64,000 bases of DNA from Brachionus plicatilis (lineage: Eukaryota; Rotifera; Eurotatoria; Ploima; Brachionidae): NCBI GenBank assembly GCA_010279815.1, contig QEOQ01000508.1, forward strand, positions 4,699,939 to 4,763,938, in the 5' to 3' direction. Under the pieces are notes generated by a model. The model was not told the DNA's origin and searched no databases. It worked only from the letters and a program-made list of their open reading frames with translations. Both the position numbers and the translations under genes were made by a program. This document shows positions 21,678 through 32,603 of the stretch, in pieces. The stretch's first letter is position 1; each line of letters starts with the position of its first letter.

Positions 21678-24600
21678 ATGAAAAATGGAATTCTGACGAG
21701 CCCGAATCTCAAATACACTATATACACAATCTTATTCTTTTTAATCACTCGATCAAATGCCGAAAGAGTCAATATTCTAATGTCTAATGTCACCACTCAA
21801 AAAGTATCAAAATTTATTTGATCAATAATCAAATTTTCTAATTTTTTTTCTAATCTAGGAAGATGCTTACATGTGTACCAGTTACAAGTTATCAGAATAC
21901 CAGCAATTTATAAGTAAATTTTACCTCTTTTTCATTGCTAGATTTTGTTAGGTCCAGTTTATTTTTATTGATATTAAGGAATAGAAAATTCGTGTGACGT
22001 AATAAAATCTTTTTTCTCAGAATACAAAAATCAATAGGGAAAATTATAAAATAATTTTAAATTCTCAATAAATTATTTCTAGTGTTTCGTTTTAATTAGC
22101 AATAAAATCTAAATTTAAGCTAATGTGGAGCCATTGGCAACCGCAGCAATTGCTCATCATATATTCGCTTTTGGATGCGAAAAGCCTGCGACTGAATCTA
22201 AATCATGGAATTGTGAAAACATAGTTTGTCAAGGGCCAAAGACAATTTTGTACGCATGGGGCCGAAACGCACCATCTTTGGAACTTCCCGAAAATGTAGC
22301 ATTCAAAGTCGGACCAAAAACACCATACAAATACATTGTCATCAATATTCACTATTTGATAAAAGTAAAAAACGATCAATCGGGCTTAGGGATCACATTC
22401 ACTGAAAAACCGTAATTTAATTCAAATATTTTATTCAGAGTTATTTAAAAGTCTCAAGTCAAGTCCAAGTCCGGGCTGAAATTTTTTTTTCTAAAGTTCG
22501 GACCGACATAATAACTACCTGGAACGGAAAAAAATTCATGTGGCCGTGATAAATGATCTTTTTGTCAAAAAAAATTTCAGCCAGGACTAGGACTTGACTT
22601 GAGATTTTTAAACAACTCTGATTTTTTTTATTTAATATATTTTATTATCTCAATAGACCAAAGTACCAAGCTGGAATCATGCTAATGGTTGCTAATTATA
22701 TCGGGATCCCTTCTAGAACTAAACGTAAATAATTGATAGATTTTCCTTCTTTTTTTCAGTTTTTATTTAGAATATTCTACAAAATTTTCCTGTAAATACT
22801 CTGGAAAAACTTTGAAAATGTTTGCTTATCGGGTCCATGCTCATTCCCATGGTGATGTAAATGCAGCATACAGAGTTCGTCATAATGAGTGGACCAAATT
22901 GGCCAAAGGAGACCCACAATGGCCGCAGGCATTCTATCCAACTGATGAAATATATGACATTAAAGACGGTGATGCTCTTTTAGGCATTTGTACCTATCAT
23001 AATGATGAGAACAGAATGGTCAATGCCGGAAGCACACACAATGACGAAATGTGCAATATTTACCTTATGTTTTATACAGACAACACCGAGGATGTTCAAG
23101 ATACTTGTTCAGGAAGTACTTATCCTCAATTGGAGACAATAATTCCACCAGAAGCCCAAGTTAAGCCGCAGCCTCCTTCCAATTTTCATCAATTGGACGA
23201 TGGTATTGATCAACTTTTGTCCCATCATGACATGAAAGGTAGCAAAACTCACCATCAAGTTAAAGATAGGAAACAGAACCAGAAAAATTCACCCAATTCT
23301 ATGTCATTCTTTTTGCCAAATTTAGATGAATATTACGATTATGTCGAGCAAATGCGCTCCAAAAATCGCTTTAATAATGAAGCTGAATTGAGTGATAATT
23401 CGTACTTGGACTCAAATTCATTAATTGATGCATTATCCCAAGATACCGAGTCCGAATATCCAATTGATCCAGCTTTATTATTACAATTAGCTAAATTAAA
23501 CAATTTCAATTCGAATAGTCGGCAAAATTTTAGATTTAATGAAAAATTTAAGGACAATTTGAATAATTTAAATTTGCTAGTCCCAAAAACTGTATCAAGT
23601 AAGAATAGATGTTGTGATCAATTTTTCTTACTGCTTGTAGTTGTCTTAGCATGAAAAAATATTTTTTCATCTAATTAAATTTATTTTTTTTTAAAGTAAG
23701 TCGTTATACCAACTTGGAAAATTGGTATGATCCTGAGTCAGTGAATTTTGGCCAAATAGGAGGCATTGCAGTTGATCAAAAGACAGAAAGCATTATTGTT
23801 TTTCATCGAGCGTCACAATTTTGGCAAACGGAGTACGATTTTGTGCTCAAATTAGCCTAAAGTTCAGCTAATTTTTTTTATTTTAGTTCATTTAATGAGG
23901 AATTTCGTTTTAATACAAGAAAATATAGAATTATCTCAAGCGACACCGTTGTTGTTATGAATATAAACACGGGAAAAGTAATCAAAAGTTGGGGATCTAA
24001 TATGTAAGCACTATTTTTATTTAATTTTTTGGTATAGGATTAATAAAACTAGATAAATTAATGGAATGCAACAAATGAAAACGATGAATTTTACTTCGAT
24101 AATACTTTTATTAATAATTTTATATATTATTTAAAAAAAATGAAAAATATTCAAGTTAATTTTTATAAAACTCCGAAGATAAATTAAAAAAAAAGATAAT
24201 TTTTAATTTTTATCTTTTAATTTAATGTTTGTTGAGGTTTAATAATTCATATTATGCTTTTAGTCTTTTTTAGCTGAAAAAGAATTTTTAACGTAATTTC
24301 AATTAGCGGTTGTAAAAAAACTTAAGAAAATTGAAATAAATTAATCAGTGATTAATTTTTCAAAATAACTTATTTGTTAATCATTTTTATTAAAACAAAA
24401 TTTTACTTTAAATTAAGTAAAAAAAGGTAAGAAACGGTAAAAATGTTGAAAATTTATTTCTTTTCCAAAATAAAATTTCTACCAAAAAATACTTTTTTTT
24501 ACTGGAACGGTTTTACTAAAAGTTGCTTATTTTAATAAAACTTTACGTAATTCTAAATAAATTTCATATCGGTACTGAATAAAATTGTTGTAAAATTAAG

Positions 24601-27257
24601 TCAAATATCGTAATATAGCGTAATTTTAGCAATTATGCCGGGTGAGGATTGAAAACAAAAAAAAAAAAAAAAGAGATTAAAATACATAAAAAATGTGATT
24701 CACGCATAAAATGAATTTATTGAAATGTGAAATTCACATAATATAATTTTTTAAATCAAAATTCCATAAAAAAGTTTTGAAAAAATTAAAGTCAATAATT
24801 TAAATAAAATATTCTTCTTTTTTTCAATTAAAATCAAGTTTTTGCTAAAAAAATTATATCAAACTAACTCTTGAAAGTTTCTGAGTATCTTTTAAAATTT
24901 TTATATTCATCTTTTAAAATTATTTCTTTTTAAAAATAAAAAGAGTCAAGATCACAAAAATTAAAATGAAAATCAATTAAAAAAAGTTCACATTTAGAAA
25001 GGAAAAAAGAATTTTTATGTCTTAATAATTTTTTAAAAAAAATATTTTTGTCAGATTTAGTTTTATGCGCAGAGTTTTTAGTTTTCACTTTTTTTATTTG
25101 TTTTTAATCCTCACTCAATTATGCCCTTTTGTAGCAGCACTTGAGAATAATTTCTTTCGACACATCTTATTTTTTCTAATTTTAAAAAATTAAAGATTAT
25201 TTATTCTTGTTAATAACTTCAAAAGCTATCAAAACCAACATAATATTTTCTTAATGCAAATTTTTTATACTATTAGAATACTAAGTTAGTAAGTGATGAT
25301 TTTTATTGATACATAAAGAATAAAAAGGTAAATTTTTATCAGAGCTGCTCAAAAGTTCCTGTGGCTTTGACTTAAAAATCAGGTTATTTTTAAGTCAAAA
25401 TTAATATTTGGATTTTTACCTTTCCATGCAGTCATGATCAAGGCCACATGAATTTTTTCCATTCCAGGTAAATTGTGTGGGCCTAGTTAAAGTCAAAGTC
25501 TAGGACTTGACTAGAGACTTGTTATTTTAAAACAACTCTGATTTTATCGATATCAAGTTTTTTTACAGATATTTTTCTTTTTTTTTCTTTTAAATAATAA
25601 TAATAATAATAATAAAAATAATTATAATAAATTAGCTACGGCAAGCAATAAAATCAATTAACATCTACAAAGACAACAAATAGTTTGACTAAAACTAAAT
25701 TAGGACAAATGATTTAATCATATTAAATAATAAATTCTAAATTTCGGTTGCACTGTAGTGGAGATGAAGTCCTTTTAGCACTAGACTTGAAATTATCATA
25801 TCTTTTTTTGAATTCATTTACTGTAGAAGCTTCAATTGCTAGAAGCGGAGGTAAACCATTCCATTTATTTACTACTATTTTAGTGAAAAAGTTGGTCCTC
25901 TGTAATCATATTTAAATTTAATTCTTCAATGTTTTAAATAGAAAGTATTTTTTCTTTATCATATTGCATTAAAAAAAAAAACAGCGACCTTTATCATTGT
26001 GAAAAAGTCTTGATATTTTTAGAAAGCAATTTTAAATTCATAAATAAATAAATTTTATTTTATATTACTGAAAAAAATATTTGTGAATATAAAAATTAAA
26101 ATTGAATAAAAAAATGACAAGATCTTATCAATGCCAAGAGATAAAACGATGGCTAAAACAATTTTTTAAGGTTCTATTTACCACATGGTTTAACACTTGA
26201 CTTTGAGGGGAACATATGGCTGACTGATGTAGCACGTCATCAAGTTTTAAAATTTTCTCCAAAAAATACAAAACAACCGGTTTTAGAAATTGGTGAACAC
26301 ATGATACCCGGTAATGATAGAAAACATTTTTGCCAACCGGCCGATGTAGCTGTTATGAAAAATGGAGATTTTTTCGTAGCTGATGGCTATTGTAATTCAC
26401 GAATTGTGAAATTTAGCAAGCATGGTGAATTCATAACAGAGTGGTCAAGTGAAGATGAAGGTATGCCCTCTCATTTTTATGTTCCGCACTCGATTGCACT
26501 GAATGAACAGCAAAATTTGATGTGTATTGCGGATAGAGAAAATTTTCGAATACAATGCTTTGATTTGCATGGAAATTTAATTCATCACATGACTGCGCCA
26601 GACTTTGGACCTATCTATAGTGTTGCATTCGCTTCCAACAATGCCTCGGTCCTTTATGCCATTAATGGCTACAATTCAAGAGAGGAAAAACAATACGAGA
26701 AAAAGGTATTTTTGATTTCGGTAAAAACCGGTAATGTTTTTGCCACTATAAACCTTCATCCGGATATTCGTACTCCTCATGAATTAGAACTAACTGATGA
26801 CGCATCAGAAATTTTCATCGGCAATCTAAATCCGCCGAAAATTTTCAAATATGCTCTGGTCAATTTTAATTACACAAATGGAAAGCTAAAAAAAAATCCC
26901 CACCAAGCCAATAATTCAGATCCAGACAAAGAAAACTTTAGAACATCATTGTTTATAATGGGCTTCTTGGGAATACCACTTGTTTTCGTGGTCCTATTGG
27001 CACTTTTTGTCAGACTAAAAAATATGGGAAAATTGAACAATGTCGGATCAAAAATAGAAAATAGACACAGAAAAATTGGCAAGTGGCTAAATAAGAATGC
27101 TAATCGAAAGAACGGTTTTACTAGACTTAACCAAAACAGTGATGATGAAGAAGCAGAGAGTTTGAATAAATTAAGTCATTCGAATGGTCAAGGCGCGGGC
27201 GATACTGATTCAGATTCCGAAGTAGAAATTAATATTCCACAATTGACCAAGGCATAA
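21678..27257 (+). CDS. PAM: Bifunctional peptidylglycine alpha-amidating monooxygenase (PHM-PAL), 8 exons
   Basis: Exons: 21678-21803, 21859-21913, 22120-22411, 22657-22724, 22771-23598, 23697-23832, 23887-24003 and 26171-27257 (TAA). The joined length is 2709 nt (902 aa), with all phases consistent. A signal peptide (about 1-29) precedes the copper/ascorbate-dependent PHM domain: CuA ligands in AHHIFAFGC (H73, H74) and INIHY (H138), CuB ligands in YRVHAHSHG and the Met in DEMCNIY. PHM hydroxylates the terminal Gly of peptide hormones. The PAL domain (from SRYTNLENWYD) has beta-propeller segments GGIAVD, FYLPHGLTLD, HQVLKFSP, HSIALNEQQ and HELELTDD, and cleaves the intermediate to give the amide and glyoxylate. 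One membrane helix (about 801-823) and an acidic cytoplasmic tail follow, as in vertebrate membrane PAM. An acidic linker joins PHM and PAL. AATAAA lies at 27296-27301. Intron 7 is 2.2 kb and full of repeats. Confidence 0.93.
22436..22620. mobile_element. Foldback MITE in PAM intron 3 (copy 1)
   Basis: A 185-bp hairpin element: the left end CAGAGTTATTTAAAAGTCTC (22436 on) and the right end ending at 22620 (..TTTAAACAACTCTG) are reverse complements over about 50 nt and include AAGTCAAGTC and GGCTGAAATTTT. The centre carries ATTCATGTGGCC, which is shared in opposite orientation with the copy at 25340-25540. Confidence 0.7.
24631..25125. repeat. Inverted-repeat element in PAM intron 7
   Basis: GTGAGGATTGAAAACAAA (about 24642-24659) and, on the opposite strand, GTGAGGATTAAAAACAAA (about 25098-25115) pair at 17 of 18 positions. 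Pairing continues loosely through CGCATAAAAT near 24705 and its counterpart near 25065. The 500-bp interior is AT-rich without an ORF. Confidence 0.5.
25340..25540. mobile_element. Foldback MITE in PAM intron 7 (copy 2)
   Basis: Same family as 22436-22620: starts CAGAGCTGCTCAAAAG and ends TTTAAAACAACTCTG, with internal GGCCACATGAATTTTTTCC in reverse orientation relative to copy 1. It is more diverged between its two arms. Confidence 0.6.
25590..25930 (-). mobile_element. 5'-truncated non-LTR retrotransposon (reverse transcriptase C-terminus)
   Basis: The minus strand from about 25905 to 25740 reads NFFTKIVVNKWNGLPPLLAI, then EASTVNEFKKRYDNF. This is the typical end of CR1/Jockey/L2-like reverse transcriptases (N-F-F..R/K-V-V-x-x-W-N-x-L-P.. 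N-x-F-K). After the coding end, about 110 nt of 3' UTR leads into a (TTA)n tail, seen on the + strand as (ATA)n at about 25592-25625. The fragment is confined to PAM intron 7. Confidence 0.65.
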
Positions 27258-28309
27258 TAACTTTTTTTCCAAAATTTCAATTAAAGGCAAATTTAAATAA
27301 ATTGCCGAGTTGAATAAATTTTTCAGATTTTATTCTTTTTAAAATTTTTGAATAGTTCTTTAATGTTTTGTGAAATCTAGCAAAAATAATGACGGTCAAT
27401 AAACTTAAAGTATTGTTTGTGTAGCTATTTTCATTGAATTTATTTTAATCATCTAATTTTTTTAAAAAAAGTTTTTATTTTTGTAAAAATTTTCAATTAT
27501 TTTATTAATTATTTTTTTCGAATGGAATAAATTAAATCAAATTTTAAAAACTCAAAAAAAACAGAATAATTTTTTTGACTTAAAAAGCTTAAAAAAAACA
27601 TCTTAATTCATCTATTTAATTTATTAAAAATTCTACTCACATAAAATTGGAACTCTTTTTATCATGAAAATTTGGTGTTTGGCTTTTTTAACAAATCTTG
27701 AATGGAATGAATCAGATTGACCTCTCAATAGCCAGGGTATAGTTGACAGATATGAAAGTTTAATTTAAAAAGCTTTTAATTGTATCCTTAAATTTAATTT
27801 GATTTAAAGAAAGATTCATAAAAATTAAGAGAGTTCTTACGGCAAATTGAAGTTTGAGATCAAGATAGTAAGATCAAAATATAAGATCACAATGAAGGGC
27901 TTAAGGATTACCTTAAAAGCATAAATTAAAAAATTGAATTTATTTTAACTAAAAAGATTAAAAAATTGAAGAAAATTTATTTTAATTCTATTTTAAATTT
28001 TAAGGGATATGTGATCAGATTGTTCCATGCTGAACAAGAATTAAATAAATAAATATTTCATTGAATTAAATAAATATTTCATCTAAAGAATCTAAATTAA
28101 GGCAAAAAATGTTAAGTCAGGCGATTTTACGGGCTAATATGGCCAATTGATTCATTGTGTAAAACATGGTGAAAAATAATCAAACTTAAAAAGCGAACAG
28201 TTCAAATTCAATGCAAGAACATATGAACACTATTTACGAGAAAAAGCTAAAAATCTAAGCATTTTAGAAGGAATTTTAATTTTATTTTAATTTCAAATAG
28301 GATAGATAA
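27258..28309. other. Intergenic DNA downstream of PAM
   Basis: Contains the PAM polyadenylation signal (27296-27301) and, at 27841-27890, one end of the hAT-like family seen at 5053-5590 (GGCAAATTGAAGTTTGAGAT). No matching second end was found. No coding sequence recognised. Confidence 0.5.
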
Positions 28310-28419
28310 ACAGGGTATAAATAGCCTGGTATCAAGGAAATTATTCAGTCAGATTTTCAAAAATAAAAAAAAAATGTATTTTAGAAAATTTCTAAACATT
28401 AAGTAAACAAAGAACAGTT
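28310..28419 (+). promoter_or_regulatory. Core-promoter-like direct repeat, copy 1
   Basis: TATAAATA at 28316-28323 is followed 31 nt later by an initiator-like TCAGTC (28345-28350). Downstream is a short frame ATG TAT TTT .. TAA (MYFRKFLNIK) that would act as an upstream ORF. The whole 110 bp recurs at 28932-29042. Confidence 0.55.
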
Positions 28420-28931
28420 AATAGGAAAAAAAAATAGAAAGAATCATTGTTATTAACTCTGCCTATATGGCCGGTCCCAAGCCCGGATGAAAAAAGAGGA
28501 GGGGTGATGATGATGCAGGCGCATAGAGGCCGGGATGAGGAGGCTTGCAAGCTAGAGCTGATGATAGTCTGTTGGGTCCAAGAGCCTTAGTGAAAAAAGT
28601 AAAGTGTCTTTAGTTTGGATAAGCTTGTATCCAGATATAGACACGCTTGGTTTGTGGTTCCAAGCTAGTCTAAATAGTTGCCGAGTTCGCAGCCATTAAG
28701 TGCTCGGATGAGTGGCGCTGTTTATGATGAACGTCCCATATGTAACTTTGGCCGCTGACTGTTGAGTTGCAATCATACCGTTGCCGGTCCCAAGTCCGGA
28801 TGAGAAAATGAGAGGGGAAGGAAAAACAGTGTGACTTGACAGATAAACACACGAGAAAATGTTTATTAAATATTTATTTTGAAAAAAAAAGATTCGGCTC
28901 AGACTCTTTTAAAATTAATTTAGCTAATTTT
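28420..28931. other. GC-richer block between the two promoter modules
   Basis: It contains two near-identical motifs, CCGGTCCCAAGCCCGGAT (about 28471-28488) and CCGGTCCCAAGTCCGGAT (about 28785-28802), each followed by GA-rich sequence. No open frame with family features; the 60-aa reverse frame at 28670-28852 is unconvincing. It is probably non-coding element sequence (5' UTR or RNA structure), but I do not recognise the family. Confidence 0.45.
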
Positions 28932-29042
28932 ACAGGGTATAAATAGCCTGGTATCAAGGAAATTATTCAGTCAGATTTTCAAAAATTAAAAAAAAAATGT
29001 ATTTTAGAAAATTTCTAAAAATTAAGTAAACAAAGAACAGTT
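28932..29042 (+). promoter_or_regulatory. Core-promoter-like direct repeat, copy 2 (upstream of ORF1)
   Basis: TATAAATA at 28938-28945 and TCAGTC at 28967-28972, the same 31-nt spacing as copy 1. The same short frame is present (MYFRKFLKIK then TAA). ORF1 becomes open just after it. Confidence 0.55.
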
Positions 29043-30671
29043 GAAACAGATGTACCAAATGAGAATGATGTGGAATATTCAGATATGGTTACACGACAAG
29101 AAGATAACGTTAACGTTAACAAACAACCTAGAAAGACAACAATGAAAGAATTATTAGGGTCAAACGAAAAGAGGATTGAAGAAGACGAAGAATTTACTCT
29201 TGTAGAGAACAAGAATTGGAGAAGGAACAAAGAAGAGAGATTAAATCGACCCCAAAGCGCTCGAGTAAACCGCACTCATTTGATATCAAAGATTAAGACT
29301 TTCTTTTCAGGGTAAGGCTTGTTAAAATATGTCGGAAATGAAAGCGCTTTGCTGAGAGAGTTGAGAAGATTCAAGCCAAATGTCTATATTCGAAAAGCAC
29401 TGATTACCAAAGAGAATATGCTGCTTATTATTACCGAGGACGCGAAGTCGACACATGAGATAAGAGATAAAACCTGGCCAAAGAACGCCTTTATGGGTGG
29501 TTTGACCAAAACAAGCATTACGGATATGTTATATTTAGGAATAAAAGGGGTCAGAAAAAATTTGAAGCTTACGGAAGAAGAGAAGAATAAGCTGTACGAG
29601 GAATATGGGATTGTCTCGACAGTGAGAATAAAAGGCAGAGATAACAAACCAACTCACACACTTAAAGCAAGAATCGAGAGCAAAGACGACTTTCAGAGCA
29701 TTTTAGAAGAAGGATTATACATAAATCACTTCTTACATGCAGTAACGCCCTGGGAAAATCGAATAATAACCTGTAAAAACTGCCAAAACTTTGGGCACTC
29801 AAACAAGGACTGTTTTAATAGATATAGATGCACTAGGTGTAACGAACATCATGAACCAATGAAATGCGAAGTTGACAAAGAAGAATATTTGTGTGGTAAC
29901 TTCAATGGACGTCATGCAAGCTATTACAACAAATCTCCTGCGAAAATCGAAAAGTCTAAAAAGATAAACTCCCATTGGGATCTAATTGAAAAAAGTAAAG
30001 CAGAAAGAGCTGCTCTTTATGAACCGGTGCGAGTAGCGAATGTAGTAATGCAAAAAAATTATGCCAGCGTGGTGACTGACAAAAACCAGAGCTCAGATTC
30101 TAAAAAAAATGAGGGTGAGCAATAAATAAGTCGAAAGAAACTTAAAGAGGACAAAAGAGATGTAAAATCTCCTGAGTCGGTCGACAAAAGTTTCGCAAGC
30201 TTAGTAGAAGTCATTGATAGAATGGGCAAGTCTATGAATAGAATGTATCATTTATTAGTGTCAGCCGAAAACATCCAAGACTTAAAAAAAGCGGCAAGTA
30301 GAGAATTATTACAAAATGAAAGCTAAAACGAATATGAACGCGTTGACGCTCGAAACAACGATGCCATTAAGATTCAAGAGTTGAGAGAGCAGTTAAAACG
30401 TCAACATGAAGTTAACGACCACAATAGGAGAATTATTGAAAAACAATCATACGAGATTAAGCAATTATTCGAAGAACTAAGGCAATTAAACGTAAAACAA
30501 CAACAATAACAAATCCAGCCAAAAGCAATGGATAGCAATAAAAATTACAATGCAAGTCAACAGACAACAACCCAAAACATTATAAGCTGCCATGGGAACA
30601 AAAACACAGCGAGTCTCTTCCAACAATCAGCCACAACACCGTCAAGTAATAATTTTACTCCAAAACTATGA
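29043..30671 (+). pseudogene. Non-LTR retrotransposon ORF1 (gag-like, CCHC knuckles), four in-frame TAA
   Basis: One reading frame runs from about 29043 to a TGA at 30669-30671, interrupted only by TAA at 29313, 30123, 30324 and 30507; there is no frameshift. The zinc knuckles lie at about 29770-29940: CKNCQNFGHSNKDC, CTRCNEHHEPMKC, and a degenerate third (CGNFNGRHASYY, where Cys is expected at the F and at the end). A basic N-terminal part and a coiled-coil-like, Gln-rich C-terminal part (IQELREQLKRQHEV) complete the usual ORF1 layout. The product would bind element RNA. The TAA codons make it non-functional unless read through. Confidence 0.7.
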
Positions 30672-30692
30672 CTGTGTAAGCAATCTATAATA

Positions 30693-31400
30693 AAAAACAG
30701 CCACATTTAACTGCAAAAATATCAAATCAGATACTCTCTATGTAAAAAGACTGATAGAATCACACGACGTTGTATTTCTACAAGAACTATGGACAAACGA
30801 GTTCGGCGATTTAGAAGAAATTCTTAATTGTCCCACTTCTCACAAAGCATATCACAAGCCGGCTCAGAAAAGCAGCGGCAGGGGTAGGCCAAATGGTGGA
30901 ATAGGCTGGCTAGTTAAAAAAGAATTAACCCTTGATATAAAATGCAGTTTTATATCTGAAAGAGTAACCATACTCAAGCATAAAAACTTAGCTTTAATAG
31001 GCGTTTACATGCCTTACAATGATGGCAAATCAGAAACTAGAATAGCTTACGAAATCGTGCTCAATAATATATTCTCACTAGCAAACGAGCTTAAAAAACA
31101 AAAACATGACACAATGATTATAGGCGATTTCAATTGCGACGTATTCAGGAAAAGCGAATTTGACAAAAACTTGTATAAAATTGCAAATCAACAGGGCTAT
31201 GAAATAGCTGACATGCTTTATGTGCAGGCCGTTGATTACACTTACAAAATACTTAACCGTTAGCGTTTAGAAGCATATATACTTTCTCCAATACATTTAA
31301 AAAAAAGATCGGATAGACGGGCCTAAGGGTACTAATGTAAACATTACACCTGTTGAGAATGATTTTTTCGAAAAAGCAGAATTTATCATTTATATTTACT
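30693..31400 (+). pseudogene. Retrotransposon ORF2 endonuclease domain, truncated
   Basis: Open from about 30693 to a TAG at 31261-31263, in a different frame from ORF1. Endonuclease/exonuclease/phosphatase motifs: FNCKNIKS, VVFLQELW (catalytic Glu), GVYMPYND and IIGDFNCD. After the TAG a shifted frame continues (DRIDGPKGTNVNITPVENDF), where the terminal S/D-H motif of the fold would be expected, and then coding is lost at about 31400. The reverse transcriptase is absent. No good start codon is visible. Confidence 0.7.
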
Positions 31401-32603
31401 TTTAATATATCTTATCTGAGTGTATCTTTCTATTGTCAAGTTAACTATCGATTTTTTGATCCAGACTTTGGACAAGCATCGGTATGATTGTGACTGAACA
31501 ACTAATTGCTTTGGTTTACTTTTAACTGGAAGTCTCTTTTGCTCAGTATTGTATCATATTAAACATCTGCTTCATTATTGTTATCGCTCATTTTCTGATC
31601 AGAATCCAGGACCAGTCAGATTTAATTGTTTTTACTTTTAAAAAATAAGATTGAAGCATGATTTGGTTTTTTACCATTCTTAAGGTGAATTCTAAGAAAA
31701 TCATATATTTTGTGTATCTTGGAATATGAATTTTCTAAGAATTTTAGTTATCTAAACATTACCAAAATCTTTGTTTATCTTTTTTAAAATTGAATTCATT
31801 AGCATCGAATTTGATAATTAATTTATTTAATTTTAACAAAGTTGCATTGTCTCGAGGCTTTCAGTGCCAAAAGAATACTTTTACACTTTTTCGATCTGTA
31901 AAAGCCATAGGCAAACGCTATTATTCACAAGTTCCTTGATTACTTCGCCGGACAAAAAGATATTAATTAATAAATTATTTAAAAATAAAAATTTCAATTT
32001 CAATTGTTCTAAATACTAATTAAAGTTAAATTTCTAAGAATAATCAATTTTTCATGAACTAATTTTGTTTATTCCCATGTTTATGAAAATTTATGAGATA
32101 AAAATTTTCAACAGATAATTAAATTATGACTTTTTTTGATTGATAAAATAATAAAAATTTAATTTTTTTTCAAATGGTCAAAAGGCGCCAAAATTTTAGG
32201 TTACTATAATTTGACTTCAACTTCAAACAATTAAAGAAATTAAAAAATAAAATTCATTTTGTTTTATGTTTTTCAAAAAAATATTGTTCAAAATTATAAT
32301 AAGCGAGAAACAGTAACAGTTTGGAAAAAAGTGTTTTCAAATAGTGCCTCAGGGATACAATTATTATTTTAGTTGAAATTAGAAATAATTAATCGTCAAT
32401 AAACAAAGCAAATCGCAATAATTATTATTGAAGTTTGTGTTTGTTTCAGATTCATAAAAATAATATTAAAAATAATTAAATTTTAGAGTCTCCCAAGTTT
32501 TGAATTTTGGGATACATTGACGGCTATTTTTATAATCTAATTTCTAAATAGATCTTAAAATGAAAAATTTTAATCTATAAAGTAATTGCATACTTGACAC
32601 AAA
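31401..32603. other. Intergenic DNA before the Asn/Ser-rich gene
   Basis: The first 500 nt are less AT-rich and may be further decayed element sequence, but no frame could be followed. The rest is AT-rich and serves as the 5' flank of the gene starting at 32604. No clear promoter motif. Confidence 0.35.

Larger units (their letters stand above)
28310..31400 (+). mobile_element. 3'-truncated non-LTR retrotransposon with duplicated 5' promoter module
   Basis: Layout: a 110-bp module (28310-28419), a roughly 510-bp GC-richer block, the same module again (28932-29042), gag-like ORF1 (to 30671), then the apurinic-like endonuclease part of ORF2 (about 30693-31400). No reverse transcriptase follows. 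Missing the 3' half is the reverse of the usual 5' truncation. Base composition is clearly less AT-rich than the surroundings, suggesting fairly recent arrival. ORF1 with three CCHC-like knuckles followed by an endonuclease points to the Jockey/I/CR1-like groups. Confidence 0.75.

Noticed and set aside
23635..23654. TGA as end of a separate PHM-only gene
   Set aside because: A consensus donor (A/GTAAGA) at 23599 and an acceptor at 23696 join the frame to the PAL domain; kept only as a retention hypothesis.
29015..29275. 86-aa reverse frame over ORF1
   Set aside because: Antisense shadow of the gag-like frame.
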